Source of the DNA: an uncultured Collinsella sp.
GTDB taxonomy: Bacteria; Actinomycetota; Coriobacteriia; Coriobacteriales; Coriobacteriaceae
Length of the DNA: 42,879 nt
Reading direction: 5' to 3'
Assembly: GCA_900541185.1 (NCBI GenBank)
Contig: UQIQ01000009.1
Location: forward strand, 1 to 42,879
This document shows positions 29,532 through 37,330 of this stretch, one piece after another; the stretch's first letter is position 1, and each line of letters starts with the position of its first letter. The position numbers and the translations under genes are program-made. Under the pieces are notes generated by a model. It did not search any database. It was not told the DNA's origin and saw only the letters and a list, made by a program, of their open reading frames with translations.

Positions 29532-30446
29532 CTACTCCTCCCCCATGAGCTCGCCGGCGTTGCGACGCAGCCACTCAAAGCACAGCGCCGTGGTCGCCTG
29601 GGCAACATTGAGGCTCTCGGTCATGCCGCGCTGGGGAAGCTTGGTCAAAAAGTCGCATTTCTCGAGCACCAGGCGCGAGATGCCGTCGCCCTCGGAACCC
29701 ATGACAAGCGCCACGCGGCCCTCGAAGGGAGCATCCCAGCAACTGCCCTCGGCGTGCTCGGAGGCACCGCCCACCCAAAAGCCAGCGGCCTTGAGGTCAT
29801 CGAGCGCACGGGCGATATTGGGAACCTGCGCGATGGGCAGATGCATGACGGCGCCGGCAGAAGTCTTGTAGCTGCCGACAGTCACACCGGCGGCGCGCTT
29901 GTTGGCAATGATGACACCCGCCGCGCCCACGACTTCGGCGGAGCGCACGATCGCACCAAAGTTGCCATCGTCGGTCACATGGTCGAGCACGACGACGAGT
30001 GCCGGTCCGTCACCCGCGCGGTCGAGAATATCGGCGATATCAGCATAGGGGAAGTTACCAACCTCGAGCGCAATGCCCTGGTGAGCGCCATGGCTCGACA
30101 GCGCGTCGAGCTGCGCGCGCTGCACATACTTAATGCGGACACCTGCGGCGTTGAGGTCGTCGACCAGGTGCGACAAGGCGGCATCGCGCTCCCCGCCCTC
30201 AGCGATGAGCGCGCACTTGACGGGAAAGCCGGTACGCAGCGCCTCGGCGGCAGCACGGCGACCTTCGATAAACTCGCCCTTGGGAACCTGGACAGCATCG
30301 CGGTTGCGATCGCGCTGCGGACGCGCGGCCTGGGTGCGATCGTGCTGGCCCTTGGGAGCGACAGCGCGGTCATTGCGGCGAATCGGACGCGAGCCAGAAG
30401 CAGCCTGCTTGCCGCCACGAGGCGCACGCTTGCGATTGTCGGCCAT
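29532..30446 (-). CDS. rlmB: 23S rRNA (guanosine-2'-O-)-methyltransferase RlmB / TrmH family
   Basis: A 304-residue SPOUT methyltransferase, which uses SAM to 2'-O-methylate a guanosine of 23S rRNA (Gm2251 in E. coli). The first 60 residues are an Arg/Gln-rich disordered tail. Then comes the substrate-binding domain (GEFIEGRRAAAEAL) and the knotted SPOUT domain: LVVVLDHVTDDGNFGAIVRSAEVVGA, VMGSEGDGISRLV and LPQRGMTESLNVAQATTALCFEW. The ATG at 30446 follows GGAGG. A terminator between cysS and rlmB suggests the rlmB-rae1 pair has its own promoter. Confidence 0.93.
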   Translation of the reverse strand: MADNRKRAPRGGKQAASGSRPIRRNDRAVAPKGQHDRTQAARPQRDRNRDAVQVPKGEFIEGRRAAAEALRTGFPVKCALIAEGGERDAALSHLVDDLNAAGVRIKYVQRAQLDALSSHGAHQGIALEVGNFPYADIADILDRAGDGPALVVVLDHVTDDGNFGAIVRSAEVVGAAGVIIANKRAAGVTVGSYKTSAGAVMHLPIAQVPNIARALDDLKAAGFWVGGASEHAEGSCWDAPFEGRVALVMGSEGDGISRLVLEKCDFLTKLPQRGMTESLNVAQATTALCFEWLRRNAGELMGEE

Positions 30447-30489
30447 AAAGCGACCTCCTAAATACAACTATCAAACGAAACAAAATAAA

Positions 30490-30521
30490 CGACCGCCCAT
30501 GAATATTAATTCGGGCGGTCG
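30490..30521 (-). terminator. Terminator after cysS
   Basis: CGACCGCCC (30490-30498) pairs perfectly with GGGCGGTCG (30513-30521) with an inner GAAT/ATTC pairing; TTTATTTTGTTT follows on the minus strand. It lies just after the nested-stem element. Confidence 0.85.
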
Positions 30522-30525
30522 GTAC

Positions 30526-30625
30526 GGGTTTTCCAAGTGCCCGAGATTGCCGTGAAAGAGGAGCGACGCGTACTTGAGTACGCGAGCGACGGTTTGAACG
30601 GCAAGGTCGGGCGCTTGGGAAACCC
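30526..30625. repeat. Long nested-stem element, copy 2 (possible structured RNA)
   Basis: Outer stem GGGTTTTCCAAGTGCCCGA (30526-30544) with 30607-30625, middle stem TTGCCGT/ACGGCAA (30547-30553, 30598-30604), core GCGTAC-ttga-GTACGC (30568-30583) flanked by GAGCGAC. Its reverse complement matches the element at 19553-19652 in the core and in stem order, with compensating changes in the middle stem. Located just after the cysS stop codon. Confidence 0.8.
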
Positions 30626-30632
30626 GAAGGGA

Positions 30633-32099
30633 TTAGAGAGTCTTAATACGGGTGCCCGCGGCCGTATCCTCAATGGTGAGGCCCAGGTCCTTGAGCTGGT
30701 CGCGGATGGCGTCGGCCAGATCCCAGTTCTTGGCAGCACGGGCCTCGGCACGGGCCTCGAGAATCTTGGAAGCTGCCTCGTCCACGTCGTCACCAGTGTA
30801 GGCAACCAGGCCGGCGGCAACGCCCAGCAGGCCCAGCGGCAGCTCGACCTTGGGCTCGGGGAGCTCGACGCCAAACGTATCGAGCAGCTCGGCCAGCGTG
30901 TCGGCGGCGGCAAGCGCGGCGGCCTTGTCGGCAGCATCGCCCGCCTGCTCCAGGTACTGGTTGCACTCGGTCACAAAGCCAAAGACGGCACCCATGGCAC
31001 CGGCGGTGTTAAAGTCGTCGTCCATGCACTCCTTAAAGGCGGCGCGGGTCTCGGCGGCCTTGGCGGCAAACGCCTCGGCGGCAGCCGCATCGGCATCGGC
31101 CGTCGCATGGTTCGCGGCCCAACGCAGGTTCTCGACCGTACCGGCGATACGCGTGAGCGAGTTCTCGGCACCCTCCAGGCGCTCCCAAGAAAAGTCGAGC
31201 GGTGAGCGATAGCTCGTCTGCAGCATCAGCAGGCGCAGGGCGGCAGCGGAGTGCTGCTCGAGGACCTCGGCCAGCGTAAAGAAGTTGCCGAGCGACTTGG
31301 ACATCTTCTCGCCGTCTACCAGCAGCATGCCCGTGTGCATCCAGGTGTTGGAGAAGCCCTGGTGCCAGGCGCAGGTGGCCTGGGCGCACTCGTTCTCATG
31401 ATGCGGGAAGGCAAGGTCGGAGCCACCGCCGTGGATGTCAATCGGGGTGCCCAGGTAGCGGTGCACCATGGCGGCGCACTCGGTGTGCCAACCGGGGCGG
31501 CCCTCGCCCCAGGGGCTCGGCCAGCTGGGCTCGCCGGGCTTAGCGGCCTTCCACAGGGCAAAGTCGAGCGGGTCGTTCTTGTCCTCGTTCTCCTCGATGC
31601 GCGCGCCAACCATAAGGTCGTCGATGTTGCGGCCCGAGACCTGGCCATAGTTGGGATCGCTGCGCACGGCAAAGTACACATCGCCGTTATCGGCTGCGTA
31701 AGCGTGGCCCTGCTCGATAAGCGTCTTGATCATGGCGATCATGGGGCCGATCTCCTTGGTGGCGCGGGGGCGCACATCGGGATCGAGCACGTTGGCGGCG
31801 CGCATGACGCCGATGAACTTGTCCGAGAACTCCGTCGCGACCTCGGCGGCAGTGCGGCCCTGCTCGTTGGCGCGCTTGATGATCTTGTCATCGACATCGG
31901 TGAGGTTCTGGGCGAACGTGACCTCGTAGCCGCTCGCGATGAGCCAGCGACGAATCACGTCAAAGCTGATGAACGTGCGGGCATTGCCGATGTGGATGTT
32001 GTCGTAGACCGTGGGGCCGCACACGTACATGCGGACCTTGCCGGACTCGATGGGCTGGAACTCTTCCTTTTTATGGGTAGCGCTGTTGTAGATACGCAT
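30633..32099 (-). CDS. cysS: Cysteinyl-tRNA synthetase
   Basis: A 488-residue class I synthetase that charges tRNA-Cys. RMYVCGPTVYDNIHIGNAR holds the zinc-ligand Cys and the HIGH-type motif (HIGN), GWHTECAAM and HHENECAQ supply further zinc ligands, and GEKMSKSLGNF is the KMSKS loop. The C-terminal half is helical and Ala-rich. GGAG precedes the ATG; ispF ends 3 bp upstream, so it belongs to the disA-ispD-ispF-cysS run. Confidence 0.97.
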   Translation of the reverse strand: MRIYNSATHKKEEFQPIESGKVRMYVCGPTVYDNIHIGNARTFISFDVIRRWLIASGYEVTFAQNLTDVDDKIIKRANEQGRTAAEVATEFSDKFIGVMRAANVLDPDVRPRATKEIGPMIAMIKTLIEQGHAYAADNGDVYFAVRSDPNYGQVSGRNIDDLMVGARIEENEDKNDPLDFALWKAAKPGEPSWPSPWGEGRPGWHTECAAMVHRYLGTPIDIHGGGSDLAFPHHENECAQATCAWHQGFSNTWMHTGMLLVDGEKMSKSLGNFFTLAEVLEQHSAAALRLLMLQTSYRSPLDFSWERLEGAENSLTRIAGTVENLRWAANHATADADAAAAEAFAAKAAETRAAFKECMDDDFNTAGAMGAVFGFVTECNQYLEQAGDAADKAAALAAADTLAELLDTFGVELPEPKVELPLGLLGVAAGLVAYTGDDVDEAASKILEARAEARAAKNWDLADAIRDQLKDLGLTIEDTAAGTRIKTL

Positions 32100-32102
32100 T
32101 CG

Positions 32103-32597
32103 TTACTCCTTAACGGTTTTCTGTAGCAGGCAGACGGCCCAGGCGCCGATTCCCTCGCCCTGGCCTTCCCAACCGAGCTTTTCGGTCGTAGTGGCGGCGA
32201 CGCCCACGTTTTCGACGTCAACGCCCAGGGCATGGGCAAGGTTGGCACGCATGGCATCGCGGTGCGGGGTGATCTTAGGCTGCTGGCAGGCAATGGTGCA
32301 ATCGGCATCGACAAACTCGAAGCCCAGCTCGCGCGCGTAGTCCATCACGCGAGCGAGCAGCACCATCGAATCGGCACCCTCATAGGCGGGGTCGGTATCG
32401 GGGAATAGCTTGCCAATGTCTCCCCCACGGCAGGCGCCCAGAATGGCGTCGGCCAAGGCGTGCGCGAGCACATCGGCATCCGAGTGGCCCAGCAGGCCGC
32501 GCTCGTAGGGAATGTCGACACCGCCGATGATACATCGACGCCCCTCCACCAGACGGTGAACGTCGTAGCCATGGCCAATGCGCAGGTTACTGAACAT
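32103..32597 (-). CDS. ispF: 2-C-methyl-D-erythritol 2,4-cyclodiphosphate synthase
   Basis: A 164-residue IspF of the non-mevalonate isoprenoid pathway; it cyclises CDP-methylerythritol 2-phosphate with loss of CMP. Metal ligands are in RIGHGYDVHRL (Asp, His) and GLLGHSDADVL (His), followed by DIGKLFPDTDP and the C-terminal TEKLGWEGQGEGI. The ATG at 32597 overlaps the end of ispD by 11 nt, so the enzymes are coupled. Confidence 0.97.
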   Translation of the reverse strand: MFSNLRIGHGYDVHRLVEGRRCIIGGVDIPYERGLLGHSDADVLAHALADAILGACRGGDIGKLFPDTDPAYEGADSMVLLARVMDYARELGFEFVDADCTIACQQPKITPHRDAMRANLAHALGVDVENVGVAATTTEKLGWEGQGEGIGAWAVCLLQKTVKE

Positions 32598-33315
32598 GGG
32601 GAAGGTCCTCTCCCTCGGCCATGCGGCCAAGTAGAATCGCGGTTACGGGACGCAGGTCCTCGGGCACCGTCACCTTAAGGTTATCGCGCGGGCTCTGGAC
32701 GCAGCGGACGCGCCCACCCATGCGCTCGACCAGCGACGAATCATCGGTGCCGATAAAGCCCTCGGCAATGGCTGCAGCATGGGCGCGCTTCATAGCATCG
32801 ACGCTAAAGATCTGCGGCGTCTGCGCTGCCCAGTAGAGCTCACGCGGCGGCGTCTCGACGATATTGTCGCCATCGACGATCTTGAGCGTGTCGATCGCGG
32901 GCTGGCCGCACACGACACCGTCGAGCGAGCGGTCGCTCACGAGCACGTCGATAGCGTGGTCGATGGCCTCGGTCGTAATGAGCGGACGGGCGCCGTCGTG
33001 GATAGCGACATATTCGAAACCCGCCGGCACCGCGTGCACGCCGGCGCGGGTGGAATCCTGACGAGTATCGCCGGCATCGGCAAAGCTGATGGGCGTGTCA
33101 TAGTCAAACGGGTCGATAGCCAAGCGGCGCATCTCGGCACGGCGCTCGGCAGGGCAAACCACGACGATATGGCCGACCTTGTCGCTACGATCGAACGCGC
33201 GGATGGACCAGCTCATGAGCGGACGGCCCGCCACGTTAACGAGCTGCTTGCCGCCGGGATTTCCAAAGCGCTGGCCGCTGCCGCCGGCAACGACCACGGC
33301 GCATACGGGCGCCAT
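32587..33315 (-). CDS. ispD: 2-C-methyl-D-erythritol 4-phosphate cytidylyltransferase
   Basis: A 242-residue IspD that joins CTP and methylerythritol 4-phosphate. The nucleotide-binding start is VCAVVVAGGSGQRFG, with GKQLVNVAGRPLMSWSI, VAIHDGARPL, the acceptor-site block WAAQTPQIF and TDDSSLVERMG. Its ATG overlaps the disA stop by one base (TAATG) and its 3' end overlaps ispF. IspE is not in the window. Confidence 0.96.
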   Translation of the reverse strand: MAPVCAVVVAGGSGQRFGNPGGKQLVNVAGRPLMSWSIRAFDRSDKVGHIVVVCPAERRAEMRRLAIDPFDYDTPISFADAGDTRQDSTRAGVHAVPAGFEYVAIHDGARPLITTEAIDHAIDVLVSDRSLDGVVCGQPAIDTLKIVDGDNIVETPPRELYWAAQTPQIFSVDAMKRAHAAAIAEGFIGTDDSSLVERMGGRVRCVQSPRDNLKVTVPEDLRPVTAILLGRMAEGEDLPHVQ

Positions 33316-34382
33316 TATGCGTTCCCCTGTTTGGTGCCCTTCATGCGGTACAGCGAGTCCGCAAGAATGGCAGGGTTGTTGACGCCAAAGTCGCCCAAGC
33401 GCTCCGGATCCTCGCTGATGTCATCCATGAGCTCCTGCAGCGAGCCGTACTCGTCGACGATCTTCTCGGCCACGCCGTCGCGCACGACGGACACGCGCGA
33501 AAGCGTGCGCAGGCCCAGCGGCGTCATGACGGAGTCCTCGTCCAAGTCGTCATAGCCCAGAACTGCCGCCACGTGCTGCGGGTCGGACAGGTCCTTAGGC
33601 GTCATACGGGCAAGCTCAGCGCGAATCTTCTCGGCGTTGGCCTCAGAGGAATCGCTTGCGTAGTCGCGGATCATCAAGTCGTATTCGGTATCCATGCTGG
33701 AGCCCGCGAGCTGCTCGAGCTGCATCTGCACGAGCTTGCCCTGGTTACCCAGCTTGACGATGCAATCCTTAAGCTCGGTCTTTGCCTGTTGCATGATCTC
33801 GAAACTCGAGAAGATGCCGGTGATGTCGGCGAGCGTGACGTAGTCGTCGAGCTCAAGGGCCGTCAGGCGCAGCAGGGAGCGATCGAGCGACTGACGGGTA
33901 GTCTGGAGCGTGGCGACGAGCTGGTTGACCGAGCTCATGATGGTGGTGACGGGCTGGATCTCGTAGCTCTTGCCGTGGACGTACACGTTGACGACGGCAC
34001 GACGAGCCGAAACCGAGATCACGATGGCGTCGGTGAGCACCGACATGCGAGCGGCAGTACGGTGACGCATGCCCGTCTCACTCGTGGCGAGCGAGGGATC
34101 GGGATTGAGGTGGAAGTTGGCACGCAGGATCTGGGTGAGGTCGCCATCGATAACGATGGCACCGTCCATCTTGGAGAGCTCGAACAGGCGGTTCGAGGTA
34201 AACGAAATGTTGAGCGGGAAGCCGTCGTTACCGGCGGCGAGCACGTTTTCGGTGTCGCCGACGCAGATAAGGGCGCCCAGGTGACCGGCAATGATCATGT
34301 CGAGGGCGGTGCGGATCGGCTGACCGGGGGCAGTCAGGCGGATGGCCTGTTCCATACGCTTTTGCAGCTCGTTCTTATCCAA
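33315..34382 (-). CDS. disA: DNA integrity scanning diadenylate cyclase DisA
   Basis: A 355-residue DisA that makes the second messenger c-di-AMP from two ATP and scans DNA for branched structures. The DAC domain has the hallmark MDGAIVIDGD (DGA) and TGMRHRTAARM (RHR). A helical linker (about 150-290) leads to the C-terminal HhH DNA-binding domain (LGLRTLSRVSVVRDGVAEKIV, FGVNNPAIL). The start is a TTG at 34382 with GGGAG 8 nt upstream; no in-frame ATG lies nearby. The gene order disA-ispD-ispF-cysS is common in actinobacteria, where radA often precedes; radA is not here. Confidence 0.96.
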   Translation of the reverse strand: MDKNELQKRMEQAIRLTAPGQPIRTALDMIIAGHLGALICVGDTENVLAAGNDGFPLNISFTSNRLFELSKMDGAIVIDGDLTQILRANFHLNPDPSLATSETGMRHRTAARMSVLTDAIVISVSARRAVVNVYVHGKSYEIQPVTTIMSSVNQLVATLQTTRQSLDRSLLRLTALELDDYVTLADITGIFSSFEIMQQAKTELKDCIVKLGNQGKLVQMQLEQLAGSSMDTEYDLMIRDYASDSSEANAEKIRAELARMTPKDLSDPQHVAAVLGYDDLDEDSVMTPLGLRTLSRVSVVRDGVAEKIVDEYGSLQELMDDISEDPERLGDFGVNNPAILADSLYRMKGTKQGNA

Positions 34383-34542
34383 GGCATCGCTCCCATCGTA
34401 TACGCTCCATAAACGTCAATAAGTTTCTCACGGTTTGCCCCTGTGACGCCCGCAAAATCCGATGCTTACAGAATGAGCGAACACAGCTGAGAGCCCCAAT
34501 CCAAATGAGCTGCTTATGTGGTAGCATCGGGATTCGCATAAA

Positions 34543-34685
34543 TGAGGGAGTAGTCGCGTGATCGGGTTCGCCTCCGGTGGCGCGGCAAGTCAACACACTG
34601 GCCGATGCGGCCTGGCTTGCCTTAATGAACGAGACTCGTGGCTGTGCGCGCAACGCGTACGCCACGAGTCTTTTTTGTTACTCCC
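34543..34685 (+). promoter_or_regulatory. yybP-ykoY manganese riboswitch with terminator, upstream of mntP
   Basis: Conserved aptamer pieces appear in order: GAGGGAGTAG (34544-34553), AAGTCAACA (34587-34595), CTGGCCGA, then ACGAGACT near 34629-34636. An intrinsic terminator follows: GACTCGTGGC (34633-34642) with GCCACGAGTC (34661-34670) and TTTTTT. The terminator's left arm starts inside the aptamer's GAGAC end, so Mn2+-bound aptamer and terminator should exclude each other, giving induction by manganese. TACTCCC (34679-34685) can also pair with GGGAGTA (34546-34552). Confidence 0.85.
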
Positions 34686-34729
34686 CCAAGAGGTACACGC
34701 GGGCCCGCCCGCAGAGAGGAAGCCAGACT

Positions 34730-35308
34730 ATGGGACTCGCAGAGCTCGTGTTGCTCGCCGTTGGCCTTTCGATGGACGCCTTTGCCGTATCCATCTGCAA
34801 GGGCCTTGGCATGAAGAAGATCAACCTTAAGGTCGCCGTAGTGCTCGGCCTGTTCTTTGGCGGCTTCCAGGCAGGCATGCCCGTGATCGGATGGGCGCTT
34901 GGCAGTCAATTCATGAGCATCATCGGCCCCATCGACCACTGGATCGCCTTTATCCTTTTGGCCTTCATCGGCAGCAAAATGCTGTGGGAAGCCTTTACCG
35001 AAGACGAGGATGAAGACGACGGCAAGGATGCCGAGAAGATTGAACTGGGCGAGTACCTGATCCTCGCCATCGCCACCTCAATCGACGCCCTGGCCGTGGG
35101 CATCTCGTTTGCCGCGCTCTCGGTTGACATCGTGCCCGCTGTATCGCTTATCGGCGTCACAACGTTTATCTTCTCCGTCGCCGGCGTAGCGATCGGCCAC
35201 ACCTTTGGCGCGCGCTACGAAAAACCCGCCACCATCGTGGGTGGCGTCGTGCTCATCCTTATCGGCCTCAAGATCCTGCTGGAACACTTGGGTTTTTTGG
35301 TGCTGTAA
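34730..35308 (+). CDS. mntP: Manganese efflux pump MntP
   Basis: A 192-residue, six-helix membrane protein that exports Mn2+. The two family repeats each carry a metal-site Asp: VGLSMDAFAVSICKGLG near the N-terminus and AIATSIDALAVGISFA in the middle, with an acidic loop (TEDEDEDDGKDAEK) between halves. GAGAGGA lies 9 nt before the ATG at 34730. The upstream manganese riboswitch explains its regulation. It is transcribed divergently from disA. Confidence 0.96.
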   Translation: MGLAELVLLAVGLSMDAFAVSICKGLGMKKINLKVAVVLGLFFGGFQAGMPVIGWALGSQFMSIIGPIDHWIAFILLAFIGSKMLWEAFTEDEDEDDGKDAEKIELGEYLILAIATSIDALAVGISFAALSVDIVPAVSLIGVTTFIFSVAGVAIGHTFGARYEKPATIVGGVVLILIGLKILLEHLGFLVL

Positions 35309-35344
35309 AACACCCTTCAAAACTAAACGTCCGTATGAGGTCTC

Positions 35345-35413
35345 ATGCAGAGTTTTGCATGAGCCTTTTCATGCAGACTTTTGCATGTCATACTAGAATG
35401 CAAAAGTCTGCAC
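35345..35413 (+). promoter_or_regulatory. Three operator copies before hipB
   Basis: ATGCAGAGTTTTGCAT (35345-35360), ATGCAGACTTTTGCAT (35371-35386) and the inverted ATGCAAAAGTCTGCAC (35398-35413) share the form ATGCA-N6-TGCAT. Sites 2 and 3 form a 15-bp inverted repeat around a possible -10 region (CATACT or TAGAAT). This fits autorepression by HipB or HipAB. Confidence 0.75.
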
Positions 35414-35427
35414 GTTAGGAGATTGCC

Positions 35428-35895
35428 ATGGATACCCTTCCCATCACCACGCCGCGCCAAGCCGGCATCTACGTGCGTCAGGCGCGCGAGGCGCAGGGGA
35501 TCACCCGTGCCGCCCTCGCTAAAAAAGCCGGTGTTTCGGAACGCCTGCTCGCATCGCTCGAGCTGGGAGATGCCACGGGCATTCGGCTCGACAAGCTGCT
35601 GGCAGTTTTCGGTGCTCTTGGACTGGCGCTCGCCGCTCAAGGGGATATAGGCGAAACGAAAAATGAGCAACCAGTCGACGCCCCGCATGCTGATCAACCT
35701 TGCAGCACCTCCAGACGCCATCACGCCCAACGTCTTCATCATCGAAACCGTCGCAGCACAACCATTCCGGCTCTTGCAGATGCCCCCTTTACATCCGCAC
35801 TCTACGACGAGGTCTTCGCCGATTTCGCCATGTCCAATCTCGGAGTCTCGATTGCCACAAACGCATCTAGCCAAGCCATGCCCGAAGGGAAATAG
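35428..35895 (+). CDS. hipB: HipB-like antitoxin with XRE-type HTH
   Basis: A 155-residue putative antitoxin. Residues 10-60 form an XRE helix-turn-helix: AGIYVRQAREAQGITRAALA, then KKAGVSERLLASLELGD and a last helix LDKLLAVFGALGLAL. This is the HipB layout that binds the operator sites just upstream and neutralises HipA. The C-terminal 75 residues are unusual: a His/Arg/Ser-rich stretch (about 85-115), then SALYDEVFADFAMSNLGVSI, which could be a toxin-contact segment. HipB of E. coli is only 88 residues. AGGAG precedes the ATG; hipA begins 3 bp after the stop. Confidence 0.75.
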   Translation: MDTLPITTPRQAGIYVRQAREAQGITRAALAKKAGVSERLLASLELGDATGIRLDKLLAVFGALGLALAAQGDIGETKNEQPVDAPHADQPCSTSRRHHAQRLHHRNRRSTTIPALADAPFTSALYDEVFADFAMSNLGVSIATNASSQAMPEGK

Positions 35896-35898
35896 CCA

Positions 35899-37203
35899 AT
35901 GGCCAGAACATCACTTCGGACCATTATTTGCGGCGTGCCTGCTGGAACGCTCACGCAAGATGAGAACGGTCTTATCAGCTTTACCTACGATCATGACTAT
36001 GACGGGCCAGCCCTATCGACCAACATACCCGTATCGAATCGCACATACGGACAACAGGTCATGAATCCGTACCTGTTTGGCCTTCTACCCGACAGCGAGG
36101 ACCAACGAAAAGCGATTGCCGCCGAATTCGACGTTAGGCCCAACAATCCCGTTGCGTTGCTCAGCCATATCGGACTCGACTGTCCGGGCGGCGTGCAGTT
36201 TTGTGCCGAAGAAGATACCGACGCCGTCCTGCATCGCGCTGGCGAATACCGCCCTATAGACAACCACGAAATTGCTCTTCGTCTCAAGTCGATCAGAGAT
36301 GACCGCGATGCATCGTGGATGGGTCTAGATGAAAGTTGGTCACTTGGAGGCAACCAGGGCAAGTTCGCGCTCGCGTTCATAAACGGCCGCTGGTGCGAAT
36401 GCATGGGCTCCTCGCCCACGACGCATATTTTCAAAAATGGCGTTATCGGATTTAAACTCGAGGCTCTCAATGAGTTTGTCTGCATGAAAAGCGCCCAGCG
36501 CGCCGGTATCGCAACGGCAAACGTCGAATATCGTATGTTTGAGGACGAACCCGCCCTCATTGTTGAGCGCTATGACCGCATGAAAGTCAAAGACGGGACA
36601 ATCAGGCGTCTACATCAAGAAGACCTCTGTCAGGCACTTGGGGTGATGCCCGCCCAAAAGTACACGGCAGACGGCGGCCCGACCACACGCGACATTCAAG
36701 AGCTCCTCGTAAATACGAGCCACCATCAACTTAACCTGTATCTGTTTACGCAGATACTTTTCTTTAACGCCATCATCGGCGCACCGGATGCGCACGCGAA
36801 AAACTATTCCCTGCTCCTTGGAAACGACGGCGCAGCCATGATGGCTCGAATGTACGATGTCGCGTCGGGTTTGGCGTATGAGCGCATGCGCCGCCGGGCG
36901 CGCCTTGCCATGAGCGTTGGCGGCGAAAATCGTGTGGGGTGCATCGGTCCAGGCGCTATCCGCCGATACCACGGTATGGGCGACCCCACGCTGGAGGCGA
37001 CGCTCACCGATGCCGGGCTATCCGAGAAGTTTTGCTTTGCGACCATGATGGACCTCGCCTACGAGGTACCCATTTGCATGGAAGAGGTCATGGACGAATA
37101 CGCCGACCTGCCCGGCATGGCGGACCTGCGCGAGCATATGCTCGGCCCCGTCCGCGAAAACTGCCAGCGCGCCCTCGACCTCATCAGGGCAGAAATGGAC
37201 TAG
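35899..37203 (+). CDS. hipA: HipA-type serine/threonine kinase toxin
   Basis: A 434-residue HipA. The N-terminal subdomain contains TYGQQVMNPYLFGLLPDSED, matching the HipA N-terminal NYLxGLLPD-like block. The kinase part has SLGGNQGKFAL (Gly-rich ATP loop region with Lys), FKLEALNEFVCMKSAQRAGI, VERYDRM, the catalytic loop FNAIIGAPDAHAKNYSLL (Asp and Asn) and MYDVASGLAY for the metal loop. HipA phosphorylates glutamyl-tRNA synthetase in E. coli, stopping growth; here the target is not known. It is the second gene of a hipBA pair and ends at a strong terminator. Confidence 0.92.
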   Translation: MARTSLRTIICGVPAGTLTQDENGLISFTYDHDYDGPALSTNIPVSNRTYGQQVMNPYLFGLLPDSEDQRKAIAAEFDVRPNNPVALLSHIGLDCPGGVQFCAEEDTDAVLHRAGEYRPIDNHEIALRLKSIRDDRDASWMGLDESWSLGGNQGKFALAFINGRWCECMGSSPTTHIFKNGVIGFKLEALNEFVCMKSAQRAGIATANVEYRMFEDEPALIVERYDRMKVKDGTIRRLHQEDLCQALGVMPAQKYTADGGPTTRDIQELLVNTSHHQLNLYLFTQILFFNAIIGAPDAHAKNYSLLLGNDGAAMMARMYDVASGLAYERMRRRARLAMSVGGENRVGCIGPGAIRRYHGMGDPTLEATLTDAGLSEKFCFATMMDLAYEVPICMEEVMDEYADLPGMADLREHMLGPVRENCQRALDLIRAEMD

Positions 37204-37234
37204 GTGGCCGTAATTTCGCAATTATCAAACAAAA

Positions 37235-37275
37235 GAGAGGGGGCACCCGTCGCAAAAGACCGGGTGCCCCCTCTC
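37235..37275. terminator. Bidirectional terminator between hipA and pepD
   Basis: GAGAGGGGGCACCCG (37235-37249) and CGGGTGCCCCCTCTC (37261-37275) form a perfect 15-bp stem. The minus-strand T-tract (TTTTGTTTG) is good, so it mainly serves pepD. Confidence 0.92.
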
Positions 37276-37330
37276 ATAATGTCATTTGCAATCCGCTAGC
37301 ACGTGACTCGGACTGCTGCTAGCGCAACCT

